A DNA stretch of 64,000 nucleotides from NCBI RefSeq assembly GCF_019048265.1, contig NZ_CP077311.1, positions 1,820,001 to 1,884,000 of the forward strand, given 5' to 3'. The translations under genes were made by a program, and so were the position numbers. This document shows, piece after piece, positions 38,978 to 49,342 of the stretch (position 1 is its first letter; the number at the start of each line of letters is the position of its first letter). The notes beneath the pieces were generated by a model that made no database searches, was not told where the DNA came from, and saw nothing but the letters and a program-made list of their open reading frames with translations. Origin of the DNA: Aeromonas sp. FDAARGOS 1405 (lineage in GTDB: Bacteria > Pseudomonadota > Gammaproteobacteria > Enterobacterales > Aeromonadaceae).

Positions 38978-41737
38978 TCAGTGGGCGGAGTCGTTACCCT
39001 TGCAGGCGTCTGACTCCTTGTTTGCTTGCCACCAGGGCAGCAGATCCCGGGCGAGCCACGCCTGATAGGCATCGCTGTCGTTGGCGATCAGCCGGTCCAG
39101 CTCCCCTTCGAAGTCGCTCATCGCCTGCTGCCGATCCGGATTGCGCAGCGCCTGTGCCAGCGCCAGCCAGCTGGCGCCGCGACCGGTATCGTTGAGGAAA
39201 CGGTGCACGGTATAGGACCAGGAGTAGACCATCTCGCCACCCTGGTCGTAGTCAAGGTGGAGGATAGCCGCCAGTGTCGGACGCTGGTTGGCGGGGCGGT
39301 TTGCCACGTTATCCAGACCCCGGGCAAAGCACTGGCCGTGGGCGATGTACTCTGCAATCCCCTCGGCCCACCAGGTGGTGCGGTTGAGCGGATAGTGGCC
39401 GAAGCTGCCGTACTGGTTGAAGCGGCCATCCAGATAGTGAACGTACTCGTGGCGCAGGTTCCACACCTGGAAGGCAGGGCGTTTCCACTCCGCCTCATAG
39501 GCGAAGAAGCGGGCCTGATTGCCGGGGCGAGCCGGATCCCCCTCGATATAGATGCCGCCATTGTCGGTGGAGACACCAAACAGCGCGCTGCCGTAGCGGC
39601 CCCAGTCGGCGGAGGAGTTGAAGATCACCAGCTCCAGCGCTTCGTTGTGATCATCGGCCACCGGTTGCCAGCCTGTCTCCATCTGCTGGTGGAAGCGCTG
39701 CTCTTCATCACCCAGCTCGCGGCAGATCCCTTCGGCCTGAGCCTGGGTCAGATCCTGAGCGCGCAGACGCAGGGTGGGTGAGCAGGTGTGCTCGAACGGC
39801 AGAATATCTTCCATGCGGATCGGTGTGCAGAGCCCGGCGAACTCGCCGCTGATACAGGCTTCGCTGGTGCGATCCGTGTAGGTGAGGTAGTAGCTGGAGA
39901 GGGTCAGGGATACCTCTTCCAACATGGCAGCCGGATGCTGTCCGCCCGGGATCAGCCCTTGCTGGCGCATGATGGCGATGACATCGCGATCCAGCTGTTG
40001 GCGATAGGCGATCGCCTTATCCGGGCTGGTGTGATGGAGGTAGCGCATCATTTGGTAGAGACGGCTATGGGCATCGAGGATGTTGTTGAAGATAAACAGA
40101 TCCCGTGAGCCATCGCGCTGTTTCCAGAGGGCCAGCTCGCTCAGGCCCAGTTGCAGCAGGCTCTGGCGCAATGCCGCCTCCTGTTGCAGCACAGCTGCGC
40201 TGAAGTCCGCCTGCTGACCGTAAGAGGCGCTCTGATCGACCAGATTGAGCAGCTCGAACAGGCCATCGGCCCAGGGTTTGTGGCCATTGATCTGTGCCGC
40301 ATGTTGCACCGCATAGCCGAGCGCCTGGTTGAGCTGGGCCAGCATGGGGGCGGCACTCTGGCGGAAGGCGGCTTGGCCAAGTTGTCCCTGCGCCGCTACG
40401 CTCCAGGCTTCCAGCACTGTGCCAGCCTGATCCTGCGGTTCGGCACCCAGCAGCAGGGGGTGGTTGAGCAGATCAATCATCACCCCGGCCAGTGCCCGGG
40501 CGGCCTGATCACTCTCCTTGCCAACGCCGCCATGGTAGTTATGGGCGCGCACATAGTAGAGCAGCTTGTCCATTGCCGGATGGGTCGGCTGGTTGGCCGC
40601 CAGCAGGGCACGCATGCCGCGCACCACCGCCATCAGCTTGGCATCATCGTGGCCGTAATCCGCCTGCCAGGCAGGACTGTTCTGGCCACTCACGTCGGCC
40701 ACCAGTTTGGCGGCATCGCTGTCGAGCAGATCCACATCGGGCTGCTCGGGCTCGGAGCAGAGACGACCGTTGGCGCGGCGGCACTCCAGCTGTTCCTCCT
40801 TGCTGGCCAGCACGATGGGGCGATTGAGCACCCGACTCTCCTGCCACTCTTTGCTCTCTGGCAGGGGCTGCCACTCGCCGCCAGCGACCGGGTATTGGTA
40901 GCCGCTATCTTGCAACGTTACCTGAACCTCGCTGCCAGCGGGGATCTCCTGACGGCAGATGCGATAGCGGATGGTGTTGCTCCCCTCCTTGCGCTCCTGT
41001 GGCTCATCACACTCTTGCTGAGGCGTGAGCTGATCCAGCTGCCACTGATAGCGGCGCCAGACGTGGATCTCGCTGACCTGAGCGGCAGCCTGACTGCCTG
41101 CCACCGGCTGCAGGCGGAAGAAGATCTGCTCCAACCGGCCATCCCGCTCACTCGGGGTCTCTTCAAGTACCTGCAACTGCTGCCAATCCTGCGGCTGATA
41201 GTGCCACTCCGACTCTGCGCAGCGGCCCTGCGGGTTGAGTTCGCAGCGATCCAGCTCCCTTTCGCTCTGACCCAGGATGATGGCTTGCGGCAGCGGCAGA
41301 CGATCTTGGCGCTGGGCGGTCGGCGTGCCCGCCAGCTGCTCCCAGCGACCCTGCTTGAGGCCATAACCAAAGTCATAACTGCTGGCGGGAATGAGCTTGC
41401 CCGCCGGAATCCGAGCTTCACAGCGCACGAAGCGGATCTGCCAGCCCGCATCTACCTTGAGTTGCGGCTCGCCACATTGCTGCTCGGCGAGGGCCGCGAG
41501 ATCGCTGCTCTGCCAGTCGAAGCGACGGTAGACCCTGAGCTGCTGGTAAGGAGCATTGCTGCTGCGTGCCTTGAGCTCGTAGGTGATCTCGGTGATGCGA
41601 GCGGCCAGTTGCCGGCTCGATTCGCCAGTCAGCTGATACTGTCGCCAGTCATTGGGGGAGTAGTTGGCTTGCGCCGAGGATGTAGCCAAAAGCAGGGGGC
41701 CTGCCAGCAGCAGCCACCCGGTACCTGAACGGTTCAT
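38978..41737 (-). CDS. Secreted M9 family metallopeptidase (collagenase)
   Basis: A 919-residue secreted enzyme. The signal peptide (MNRSGTGWLLLAGPLLLATSSAQA) is followed by two related N-terminal modules (about 30-175 and 190-335), a helical activator-like region (about 340-590), and the M9 catalytic domain. The zinc motif is HEYVH in NLRHEYVHYLDGRF, and WWAEGIAEYIAH supplies the third ligand, a Glu. Vibrio and Aeromonas relatives degrade collagen and peptides. Many paired Cys fit an exported protein. ATG 41737 follows AAGGGAT. It stands alone. Confidence 0.9.
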   Translation of the reverse strand: MNRSGTGWLLLAGPLLLATSSAQANYSPNDWRQYQLTGESSRQLAARITEITYELKARSSNAPYQQLRVYRRFDWQSSDLAALAEQQCGEPQLKVDAGWQIRFVRCEARIPAGKLIPASSYDFGYGLKQGRWEQLAGTPTAQRQDRLPLPQAIILGQSERELDRCELNPQGRCAESEWHYQPQDWQQLQVLEETPSERDGRLEQIFFRLQPVAGSQAAAQVSEIHVWRRYQWQLDQLTPQQECDEPQERKEGSNTIRYRICRQEIPAGSEVQVTLQDSGYQYPVAGGEWQPLPESKEWQESRVLNRPIVLASKEEQLECRRANGRLCSEPEQPDVDLLDSDAAKLVADVSGQNSPAWQADYGHDDAKLMAVVRGMRALLAANQPTHPAMDKLLYYVRAHNYHGGVGKESDQAARALAGVMIDLLNHPLLLGAEPQDQAGTVLEAWSVAAQGQLGQAAFRQSAAPMLAQLNQALGYAVQHAAQINGHKPWADGLFELLNLVDQSASYGQQADFSAAVLQQEAALRQSLLQLGLSELALWKQRDGSRDLFIFNNILDAHSRLYQMMRYLHHTSPDKAIAYRQQLDRDVIAIMRQQGLIPGGQHPAAMLEEVSLTLSSYYLTYTDRTSEACISGEFAGLCTPIRMEDILPFEHTCSPTLRLRAQDLTQAQAEGICRELGDEEQRFHQQMETGWQPVADDHNEALELVIFNSSADWGRYGSALFGVSTDNGGIYIEGDPARPGNQARFFAYEAEWKRPAFQVWNLRHEYVHYLDGRFNQYGSFGHYPLNRTTWWAEGIAEYIAHGQCFARGLDNVANRPANQRPTLAAILHLDYDQGGEMVYSWSYTVHRFLNDTGRGASWLALAQALRNPDRQQAMSDFEGELDRLIANDSDAYQAWLARDLLPWWQANKESDACKGNDSAH

Positions 41738-41968
41738 TTTTATCCCTTTGTTGTTGTTTGTGTATTGTCTTGCGAGTAATCGCAAGGCAATTTAAACAGT
41801 TCCAAAGGGATATCAATTGCCAATTAAAAATCAGATAAATCAATAAGATGGTGACTTTTTGAGTCTGATCGAATTATCGTGGGTTGGCGCCGCAGTGAGG
41901 ACTCACATGTTTCTTTTTTTGTTTTCAAAGAAGATCGGTAAATTGTGAGTCCGATCTCATTCAGCTTG

Positions 41969-43384
41969 TTATGCCCGAGTGGTTTGTTGTCGGGCTACCT
42001 TGCCCAGCAGTTGGCGGGAGGGTTTGAGATTACCGCCAAGATCGGGCCAGGGGAGCCAGTGGTCGGGCACCATAAAGCCGGGCAGGGTGCTGCGGATCCA
42101 GGCTGCCAGTTCGGAGTCGGGAACCGGCTCACCGTGCCAGTCGATAAAGGCGGCGGGGCGTTGGCCCCACTCGTCGCTCGGCACCGGCACCACCAGTGCC
42201 TGGGCGACAGCGGGGTGATCCACCAGTCGCTGCTCTATGGTCTCGGGCTGGATGTTTTCGCCACCCGAGATAAAGAGGTTATCGAGCCGTCCCTCTACCA
42301 GCAGTTCCCCTGCCGCAGTGAACCTCCCCTTGTCGCGGGTATGAAACCAGCCTTCGTCATCGAGCGGCAGTTCCAGCTCGCCATCTCGGTAGTAACCGGC
42401 AAACAGGGTGGCGCCGCGCACGCAGATCTCCAGCTCCCGGATGCACACCTCCCGCCCCGGTAGCGGTTTGCCAACTACGCCTGCATCGCCGGGGATAGCG
42501 GTGCAGACCTGACTGCCCATCTCGGAGAGACCATAACTCACCTTGGGTTCGAGCCCCATGGCGCAGAGGCGGCTCACCAGCGGCTGCGGGATGGCGGCGC
42601 CACCGAGCAGCAGCTCGCGCAGGCGGGTACGGGCGGGGTCAAAACCCTCTGCTAGCAGTCGCCAGAGCTGGGTCGGCACCACCGAGAGATGGGTAATGGG
42701 CTGCTGTTCAAGCCGCGCCTTGAGCGGCTGACTGCGATCGTCTAGCACCAACGTGGCGCCCGCCAGAAAGACCCGAAACAGGATGGCGTAGCCGCCCACA
42801 TGGAACAGCGGCAGGGAGAGCAGCCAGCCGGACTTTTCATCGAGGGGAATGAGGGGGGCAGAGCCGCGCGCCGAGGCAAGGTGGTTGCAGAGCCGGTGCA
42901 CCACCGCTTTCGGCGTGCCGCTGGAGCCGGAGGTGAGGATCATATTATTGAGTTGGGTCGATTCCAGCGACCATGTTTCCTCGCTTGCTGGCAGTTCGCG
43001 CGTGAAGTCGAGCTGCAAGGGCTGCCAGTTGCCTGCCGGGATCTCCCCTGCCGACCAGAAGGCATCGGCATCGAGTTGTACCGCCAGCTCGCGCTGCTTT
43101 TCGAGAGGAAAGGCGGGGTTGAGCGGGCAGAACACCACGCCGCTGCGCACGCAGGCCCACGCCAGCAGCACATCTTCCAGCGCACCGCGCACCACTGCAG
43201 CCAGATGATCGCCACGGCGCACGTCGACTTGTTCCAGCTGTTGGCACAGGCTGTTGAGGCGGGCATCGAGCTGGCGATAATTGAGGGGCGAGGCTGTGTG
43301 GATGGCAATGCGGTTCGGGGCTGTGATTGCCCGGTGGCGTACCGGGCAAGGTGTCTGTTCGGATGAGCGGGAGGGGTCAATCAC
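41969..43384 (-). CDS. menE: o-Succinylbenzoate-CoA ligase
   Basis: A 471-residue adenylate-forming enzyme that activates o-succinylbenzoate with ATP and CoA for menaquinone synthesis. The AMP-binding signature is ILTSGSSGTPKAVVHR; YGLSEMGSQ and the hinge GRLDNLFISGGENIQPETIE follow, then the late Lys in NLKPSRQLLGKV. I used GTG 43384, which overlaps the menC stop by 8 bases. ATG 43426 would overlap menC by 50 bases and is less likely. It is the last gene of the cluster. Confidence 0.93.
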   Translation of the reverse strand: MIDPSRSSEQTPCPVRHRAITAPNRIAIHTASPLNYRQLDARLNSLCQQLEQVDVRRGDHLAAVVRGALEDVLLAWACVRSGVVFCPLNPAFPLEKQRELAVQLDADAFWSAGEIPAGNWQPLQLDFTRELPASEETWSLESTQLNNMILTSGSSGTPKAVVHRLCNHLASARGSAPLIPLDEKSGWLLSLPLFHVGGYAILFRVFLAGATLVLDDRSQPLKARLEQQPITHLSVVPTQLWRLLAEGFDPARTRLRELLLGGAAIPQPLVSRLCAMGLEPKVSYGLSEMGSQVCTAIPGDAGVVGKPLPGREVCIRELEICVRGATLFAGYYRDGELELPLDDEGWFHTRDKGRFTAAGELLVEGRLDNLFISGGENIQPETIEQRLVDHPAVAQALVVPVPSDEWGQRPAAFIDWHGEPVPDSELAAWIRSTLPGFMVPDHWLPWPDLGGNLKPSRQLLGKVARQQTTRA

Positions 43385-44306
43385 GGTAATACAGTTGCTC
43401 CAGTCGGCTAAGATCCGGTTTGCCATCTTCCCCCAGCAGGTTGCCTGCCATCCAGCGGCGGGTATCCAGACCCGGCGCCTGTTCGGGCGCCCATTCGCCC
43501 GCCAGATGAAACAGCTGGCTCAGGCCCAGATCCGATTCGAAGCAGGAGGAGATGATCACCTTGAGCCGCAGTTCGCGGGCGCGGGCGATCAGCGCTTCGC
43601 AGTTGGCGAGTGAACCGAGCAGGGTAGGCTTGAGCACCAGCGCGCGCAGTTGCGGGATCGGCTCCCACGGCTTGCCCTGCGCCAGCAGTTCGTCCAACGC
43701 CACCGGCATGCCGGTGCGGTTGGCGACAAAGGCGATGTCGGCAAAGTCGGCGCAGGGGTCTTCCAGATACTCGATGCGATTCGGGTCGAGGTGGCCGCAG
43801 AAGGTCCACGCCTCCTCGCGAGTCCAGCCCTGGTTGGCATCCAGCACCAGCTTGAGGGAGGGGATGCGGTCGCACAGCAGGCGGATCAGCGCCAGCTCGT
43901 CACGCATCGGGTAGCGCGCCACCTTCAGTTTGGCCTTGCCGGGCGTGCGGTGCAGCCACTCTTTCCAGTTGCGCAGCAGCTCTTGGGGGGAGCCTTGAAT
44001 GAGGGGATAGGGCTCCGGCAGCGGGTTGCGCTGCTCGGGCCATGTCCGGCGCGCGCAGTCGAGGCCAAATTGCACCGACGGCAGCACGGGGTTCGGGGTA
44101 TCGCCGGCGGCCAAGACCGCCAGCGTGGCCAGGGCTTCTGCCTCTGCCTGTTGCAGGCTCTCTTTCGAGAAGCCGGGCAGGGGGGCGATTTCCCCCCAGC
44201 CGTCGTTGATGCGCACCAACAGCCCCTCTCGCGCCACCTCCACCTTGCCGTGAAAGGTCAGTGGCTGGGTAAAAGGCAGTTGATAGCGATACAGGGCTAG
44301 TGTCAT
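43377..44306 (-). CDS. menC: o-Succinylbenzoate synthase
   Basis: A 309-residue enolase-superfamily enzyme that dehydrates SHCHC to o-succinylbenzoate. The catalytic Lys pair is in GKAKLKVAR, the Mg ligands are in LDANQGW, YLEDPC and ALDE, and the second Lys is in LVLKPTLLGS. Its ATG overlaps the menB stop (ATGA), and its stop overlaps the menE start, so the three genes are tightly coupled. Confidence 0.94.
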   Translation of the reverse strand: MTLALYRYQLPFTQPLTFHGKVEVAREGLLVRINDGWGEIAPLPGFSKESLQQAEAEALATLAVLAAGDTPNPVLPSVQFGLDCARRTWPEQRNPLPEPYPLIQGSPQELLRNWKEWLHRTPGKAKLKVARYPMRDELALIRLLCDRIPSLKLVLDANQGWTREEAWTFCGHLDPNRIEYLEDPCADFADIAFVANRTGMPVALDELLAQGKPWEPIPQLRALVLKPTLLGSLANCEALIARARELRLKVIISSCFESDLGLSQLFHLAGEWAPEQAPGLDTRRWMAGNLLGEDGKPDLSRLEQLYYRD

Positions 44307-45166
44307 CAGGGGTTCCGCTTGTATTTGGAGAAGTCGGGGCGACGCTTTTCGTTGAAGGCGTTGCGGCCTTCCTGACCCTCTTCGGTCATGTAGAAGAGCA
44401 TGGTGGCATTGCCCGCCAGCTCCTGCAAGCCCGCCTGACCATCACAGTCAGCGTTGAGCGCCGCTTTCAGGCAACGCAGCGCCATCGGGCTGTTTTGCAG
44501 CATTTCACGGCACCAGCGCACGGTTTCGCGCTCCAGTTCCGCCAGCGGCACGACAGTGTTGACCAGACCCATGTCGAGGGCTTGCTGGGCATCGTACATG
44601 CGGCAGAGGAACCAGATTTCGCGGGCCTTCTTCTGGCCGACAATGCGAGCCATGTAGGAAGCACCCCAACCGCCATCGAAGGAGCCCACTTTCGGGCCGG
44701 TCTGGCCAAACTGGGCGTTGTCGGCGGCGATGGTCAGGTCACACATCATGTGCAGCACGTGGCCGCCACCGACCGCGTAGCCCGCTACCATGGCAACCAC
44801 AGGTTTCGGGCAGGTGCGGATGTCGCGCTGGAAGTCGAGCACGTTGAGGTGGTGAGTCCCCTCGTCATCCCGGTATCCACCGTAGTCGCCACGGATCTTC
44901 TGGTCGCCGCCGGCGCAGAAGGCTTTCTCGCCAAAACCGGTCAGGATGATGGTGCCGATCTGATCGTCATAACGGGCATCGGCCAGCGCCTGCAGCATCT
45001 CTTTGACGGTGCGGGGGCGGAAGGCGTTGCGCACCTGGGGACGGTTGATGGTGATCTTGGCAATGCCATCGTTGGACTTGTGATAGAGGATGTCCTCGTA
45101 ACCGGCGGAGCAATCCTGCCACTCAACAGGAGCGTACAGTTCCGCTTCCGTCATTGCTTCAATCAT
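44306..45166 (-). CDS. menB: 1,4-Dihydroxy-2-naphthoyl-CoA synthase
   Basis: A 286-residue crotonase-fold enzyme that closes the naphthoquinone ring. Conserved parts are the [17 protein letters not shown] segment, [37 protein letters not shown] and [30 protein letters not shown]. The length is the same as E. coli MenB, about 285. ATG 45166 follows AAGGA. A second, imperfect copy of its first 42 bases lies 118 bases upstream and forms a bridging ORF from menH. Confidence 0.96.
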   Translation of the reverse strand: MIEAMTEAELYAPVEWQDCSAGYEDILYHKSNDGIAKITINRPQVRNAFRPRTVKEMLQALADARYDDQIGTIILTGFGEKAFCAGGDQKIRGDYGGYRDDEGTHHLNVLDFQRDIRTCPKPVVAMVAGYAVGGGHVLHMMCDLTIAADNAQFGQTGPKVGSFDGGWGASYMARIVGQKKAREIWFLCRMYDAQQALDMGLVNTVVPLAELERETVRWCREMLQNSPMALRCLKAALNADCDGQAGLQELAGNATMLFYMTEEGQEGRNAFNEKRRPDFSKYKRNP

Positions 45167-45284
45167 GGTTTTTTCCTTCTGATCTGGGAGAGTGCAGTTG
45201 AGCACCGAGTTGAGCACAGAGTTGAGCAATCCCGGCATGTTGAACAGGTGCGTACAGTTCAGCTTCCGTCATTGCTTCAATCAT
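45159..45284 (-). pseudogene. 41-codon bridging ORF made by duplication of the menB 5' end
   Basis: The ORF starts at ATG 45284, inside the menH stop region (ATGATTGA), and its first 14 codons ([14 protein letters not shown]) are a copy of the menB start with two silent base changes. It then diverges into a short low-complexity stretch containing AQL three times, and ends in a TGA that overlaps the true menB ATG, again as ATGATTGA. Thus menH, this ORF and menB form a chain of overlapping stop/start pairs. It is probably a relic of a tandem duplication. Whether the peptide is made is unknown. Confidence 0.75.
45196..45231 (+). repeat. Three tandem 12-bp repeats inside the bridging ORF
   Basis: The unit AGTTGAGCACxG occurs at 45196 and 45208, and a third copy with changed end at 45220. 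On the minus strand these encode the repeated AQL tetrapeptides of the bridging ORF. Slippage of this repeat would add or remove four codons at a time and keep the frame. Confidence 0.8.
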
Positions 45285-46044
45285 GACTCGTCTCTTCTTG
45301 TTGGTTGACCCACTCCGAGAGGAGTCGGGCAAAGTTATCAGGCTGATGGGCGTGCAGATTATGGCCGCCATCCAGTACCAAGTGGTTGATTCTGCGATTT
45401 TGGTTCGCCAGCTGGCAAGCCAGCTGATGGAATTTGTGATCCCGCTTGCCACTCACCCAGGTGACCGGCAGCTGGCTAGCCATGAGCCAGGGGGCGAGAT
45501 CCGGCTGCTTGCCGAGCGAAGTGGCGCGCAGCATGGTGGCGATGCCCATGCCGTCGTTGCCAAGGCGGCGGGCGATCTGGCGGGCCCGGGCCGCGTCGTC
45601 GAGATCGGCAAACACCCCTTGCCGGTACCAGTCTGCCAGCACGTCAGCCAGGGGCTCCTGCTCGAAGCGCCGCGCCCACTGTTCATCGTGCTGGATGCGG
45701 GCGGGCCGTTCACTGGCCGGTAGCCCCGGGTGGCAGTTCTCCAGCAGCAGCCCCCGCAGCCCGGCGGGCTCGTGGCTGGCGTGATAGAGGGCCAGTCGCC
45801 CACCCAGCGAGTAACCCGCCAGCAGATAGCGTTCAATATTGCGGCTGGCCAGCTCGGTGACCAGCCACTGGTGGCTCTGTTCAAAGTCGCTGATGTTGAG
45901 ATCGCTATGCTGACCGTGACCCGGCAGGTCGAGGGCGATGCAGCGGATGGCGGGCAGCCGGTCGATCACCGGTTGCCAGTCGCCGCTATCCCCCAGCAGG
46001 CCGTGCAGCAGCACCAGCGGCACATTGGCATATTTATTTGCCAC
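45277..46044 (-). CDS. menH: SHCHC synthase (2-succinyl-6-hydroxy-2,4-cyclohexadiene-1-carboxylate synthase)
   Basis: A 255-residue alpha/beta hydrolase that removes pyruvate from SEPHCHC. The oxyanion region is [13 protein letters not shown], the nucleophile Ser is in [11 protein letters not shown], and the His of the triad is in [13 protein letters not shown] chose GTG 46044, which overlaps the menD stop; ATG 46074 would add ten residues read within menD. It ends in ATGATTGA, overlapping the duplicated menB start. Confidence 0.9.
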   Translation of the reverse strand: MANKYANVPLVLLHGLLGDSGDWQPVIDRLPAIRCIALDLPGHGQHSDLNISDFEQSHQWLVTELASRNIERYLLAGYSLGGRLALYHASHEPAGLRGLLLENCHPGLPASERPARIQHDEQWARRFEQEPLADVLADWYRQGVFADLDDAARARQIARRLGNDGMGIATMLRATSLGKQPDLAPWLMASQLPVTWVSGKRDHKFHQLACQLANQNRRINHLVLDGGHNLHAHQPDNFARLLSEWVNQQEETSHD

Positions 46045-47779
46045 GGATGGCGGCCCCCAGTGCCTTGAGATCATCGGCCACCTGCTCGCTCGGTACCCGG
46101 ATCTCGATCAAGGTAACGCCATGTTGGAGGGCGGCGCTGTAATCGCGTTCGAACTCGGCCAGTGTGGTCGGCGCGCGATAGGCGAGGCCAAACATGGCGG
46201 CGGCATGTTCAAAACCGAGGCCGTGGGGCAGCCGGTAGTAGCTCTCCAGCAGCGCCCCTTCGGTGGGCACTGGCAACATGCGGAAGATGCTGCCGCCATC
46301 GTTGTTGAGCAGGATCACCACCAGCGGTCGGCTCGCCTTGCCAAGCAGCGCGAGACTGTTGAGATCGTGCAGGGCGCTGAGATCGCCGAGCAGCAGGGTT
46401 GTTGGCTGGTCGCTCGACTGGGCAAACCCGTAGGCGGTGGCGATCAGGCCATCGATGCCGGAGGCACCGCGGTTGGTCATCACCCGGCTCGGCCCCTTGC
46501 CCGTGTCACCGAGCATATCCATCAGTCGGGCAGGCATGCTGTTGCCGACAAACAGTTGTCCTTCGATCAGGCGGTTGAGGTGATGGCAGACTCCGAGCTC
46601 CGAGAAACCCTCGCAGGCCGCGGCGATCTGCTGGCTGGCGTTGTGTTGCAGCTCGGCCAGCCGGTGCCAAGGGGCCCGAGGGGTGACCGGATGAGCCACT
46701 GCAAAGGCGCTGGCACTGCAGAGCAGCCGGTTGCGCAGCCGGTAGTCGGGATCGAGCCGCGCCGGTTGCGGATCCACCAGCCAGTAATCCTGCCATGAAT
46801 GGTGTTTTATGAACTGGCCAAGCCGCTTGGAGACAAGCCGCGCGCCAAATTGCAGCAGCACCTCGGCGCGGCCCAACTCGGCGACAAATTCAGGGTCGTT
46901 GAGCGCCAGATCCATATGGATGAGGTTGCGGCTATCGAAACGGATCTGGCTCTGCAGATCTGCCAGCAGCGGCCAGCCGAGTTGCTCCGCCAGTGCGGCG
47001 GCGGCCTGTGCCTGATTCGGGTCGGTAATGCGGCCAGCTACAACGATGCCGCGCTGTTGCCGAAAGGTTTCCCACTCCGCCTGAGGTGGGCAGGTCGGCT
47101 CGTTTTGCTGCCACGGGCTCCAGGGCTTGTGCGAGCCGAGCCAGTCACCGAGGGGGGCCAGATAGTCGGAGAAATCCTGATAGTGCTCCCCCGGGTAAAG
47201 GGGCTCCGGGTACATGCAGTTGAAGTGCACCACCCCGGGGGTGAGCGCCTGTTTGGCCAGCGCCTGATCCACCGAGCTCAGCACAAACGCCGCCGGAATA
47301 GTCGGGGTGGGGCTCGGCAGGTTCTGCTGATAGACGGGGTAGCGGCCGAAGATCCCCTGCTGGTCGATCGCCTGATTGGCGCCGTTGTCGATAAGCTCGT
47401 GAGGGCGATCGGCGGAGAGAATAATCAGCGGTACGCTGGTGAGCTGGGCCTCTGCCACGGCGGGCCAGAGGTTGGCTACCGCGGTGCCCGACGTCATGAT
47501 CACCGCCACGGGCCGGTTGCTCCCCTTGGCAAGACCCAGCGCCATAAAGCCGAGACCGCGCTCGTCAAAGTGCAGGTGACGACGAAAGCCCTGATGGGCG
47601 GCGGCTGCCATTGTCAGCGGCGCAGAGCGGGAGCCGGGGGCCAGCGCGATGTCGCGCACCCCGAGGCGAAAGAGCTCCTCCAGCAAGAGGGAGGACCAGA
47701 CGTGGTTGAAGGTGGCGTGCTGGCTCGAAAACTGTGTGCAGGCAAACTCTTCGCTGGCAGGCTCTTTACGGGTGGGCAT
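46034..47779 (-). CDS. menD: SEPHCHC synthase (2-succinyl-5-enolpyruvyl-6-hydroxy-3-cyclohexene-1-carboxylate synthase)
   Basis: A 581-residue thiamine-diphosphate enzyme that joins 2-oxoglutarate-derived succinyl semialdehyde to isochorismate. [32 protein letters not shown] (conserved Glu), [16 protein letters not shown] and the ThDP/Mg motif [15 protein letters not shown] to NNDGGSIF are all present. Its length is near that of E. coli MenD (556). ATG 47779 follows GAGAG, 33 bases from menF. Confidence 0.95.
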   Translation of the reverse strand: MPTRKEPASEEFACTQFSSQHATFNHVWSSLLLEELFRLGVRDIALAPGSRSAPLTMAAAAHQGFRRHLHFDERGLGFMALGLAKGSNRPVAVIMTSGTAVANLWPAVAEAQLTSVPLIILSADRPHELIDNGANQAIDQQGIFGRYPVYQQNLPSPTPTIPAAFVLSSVDQALAKQALTPGVVHFNCMYPEPLYPGEHYQDFSDYLAPLGDWLGSHKPWSPWQQNEPTCPPQAEWETFRQQRGIVVAGRITDPNQAQAAAALAEQLGWPLLADLQSQIRFDSRNLIHMDLALNDPEFVAELGRAEVLLQFGARLVSKRLGQFIKHHSWQDYWLVDPQPARLDPDYRLRNRLLCSASAFAVAHPVTPRAPWHRLAELQHNASQQIAAACEGFSELGVCHHLNRLIEGQLFVGNSMPARLMDMLGDTGKGPSRVMTNRGASGIDGLIATAYGFAQSSDQPTTLLLGDLSALHDLNSLALLGKASRPLVVILLNNDGGSIFRMLPVPTEGALLESYYRLPHGLGFEHAAAMFGLAYRAPTTLAEFERDYSAALQHGVTLIEIRVPSEQVADDLKALGAAIRGK

Positions 47780-47811
47780 AGGGGCTCTCGTAGCGTGAAA
47801 AGGGTGAATGA

Positions 47812-49134
47812 CTATCCCAGCAGGGAGAGCACATTGGCGATCTTGTTGTCGAGTTCGGCCCACTCGGCGACAGGCTCGGAACCGGCGACAATGCCGGCAC
47901 CGGCAAACAGGGTAACGCTGCCCGGTTGAATACGGGCGCTGCGAATGGCGACCGAGAACTCCGAGGTCTCCCGACTCAGCATGCCGCAGGCTCCGGCGTA
48001 CCAGCCCCGATCATAGGGCTCGAACTCGCGGATAAAGGCGAGCGCTGCCTCGCGCGGGGCGCCGCCCACCGCTGGCGTCGGGTGGAGGGCGTCGAGCAGC
48101 TGCCAGTCGCAGACCCCGGGCTTGAGCTCTGCTTCGATATCGCACTTGAGGTGCTGCAGCAGCCGCAGTTTGAGAATGCGCGGCTCGGTCAGGGTGGCAT
48201 CGTGGGTCAGTGGCGCCAGTCGGCTGAGGATGTCGGCATGTACCAGCCGGTTCTCCAGCCGGTTCTTGCTGTCGGCCAGCAGCTCGGCGGCCAGCTGGGC
48301 ATCCACCTCTTCATCGCCGGAGCGGCGAATGGTGCCCGCCAGCGCCTCGGTAAAGAGGTGGCGATCTTCCCGGCGGTAGAGCCGCTCGGGGGAGCAGGCA
48401 ATAAAGGCCTGCTCGGGGGAGAATTGAAAACCGAAGTGGAAGCAGTCCTGGGCGTGGCGGGCCCACTGGTCGAGCATGGCCCAGGGATTGATATCCGCAT
48501 CGTGGTTCGGACTGGTCAGCACGCTCTCCCGCGACAGCACCACCTTGGGGGTGTGGGCCTGAAAATCGGGGGCGGTGACGCGCTCCACCAGCGTCTGCCA
48601 CTGGGCGGGGCCGGGGCAATCCTGTCGCTGCCAGGGCTGCTTTTGCAGGGCGGGCAGCGCAGCTTCCGGACGCAGGGCATCGAGGGCGGCTTCGGCCGCC
48701 TGCAGTTCGGCCTCGAGATTGTTTTCATCCAGCCAGAGGTTGAGGCAGAGACTGACGCACTCACCACGGCGCACCAGCTCGATGCGGGGCAGCACGAAAC
48801 GGCAGGGGCCAAACCCTTGCCAGCCGGACTGGGCCGGATCGAACGCCAGTCCGCCATAGTAGCGAGGGCTGTCGTCATGATGCTGGTTGGCTGTGTTCGT
48901 GCACACCTGCTTGATGGCGTGCGGTTCGGTCAGTTCATGGATGGCGCCCAGCGCGACATACTCGGGACGAGCCTCTCCACGGGCCTGCCAGTAGATGCGG
49001 GGATAGAGGGTTTGCGCCGCGAGCCAGCCCAGAAAGGAGCGGATTTCGATCGCCACTCGCAACCGTACGAAGCCGCTGACGTTGCTGTGACGCAGGGCGT
49101 CCAGTTGTTGCTTGATATGGGTCTGAGCCAACAT
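47812..49134 (-). CDS. menF: Isochorismate synthase
   Basis: A 440-residue chorismate-utilising enzyme that makes isochorismate, the entry step to menaquinone. The C-terminal chorismate-binding domain has [37 protein letters not shown] and the Mg/active-site end [22 protein letters not shown]. It heads the menFDHBCE order, the same as in E. coli. It is divergent from menA with 208 bases between, so the two promoters share that gap. Confidence 0.94.
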   Translation of the reverse strand: MLAQTHIKQQLDALRHSNVSGFVRLRVAIEIRSFLGWLAAQTLYPRIYWQARGEARPEYVALGAIHELTEPHAIKQVCTNTANQHHDDSPRYYGGLAFDPAQSGWQGFGPCRFVLPRIELVRRGECVSLCLNLWLDENNLEAELQAAEAALDALRPEAALPALQKQPWQRQDCPGPAQWQTLVERVTAPDFQAHTPKVVLSRESVLTSPNHDADINPWAMLDQWARHAQDCFHFGFQFSPEQAFIACSPERLYRREDRHLFTEALAGTIRRSGDEEVDAQLAAELLADSKNRLENRLVHADILSRLAPLTHDATLTEPRILKLRLLQHLKCDIEAELKPGVCDWQLLDALHPTPAVGGAPREAALAFIREFEPYDRGWYAGACGMLSRETSEFSVAIRSARIQPGSVTLFAGAGIVAGSEPVAEWAELDNKIANVLSLLG

Positions 49135-49342
49135 GGATTCTTGTCTGAGCCGGGTAGTAACGAGCGATCCGGTAGCTGGATGCCGTAGGTTTATGCCAAA
49201 GGGCGATGATTTCCTATATATTATCTGCCCATTCGTCCATGTAAATCGCCCGCGGGAGCTTCACTCTCCGGGGTCAAGTATACCCAAATCCTGTTCGATA
49301 ACCCTTAACACGATCAATATCCGATTGTTTGGCCATTACAAA

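Noticed and set aside
40151-41728. A 525-codon plus-strand frame opposite the collagenase gene
   Set aside because: The minus strand carries a signal peptide and the HEYVH zinc motif. The plus frame is a leucine-rich shadow.
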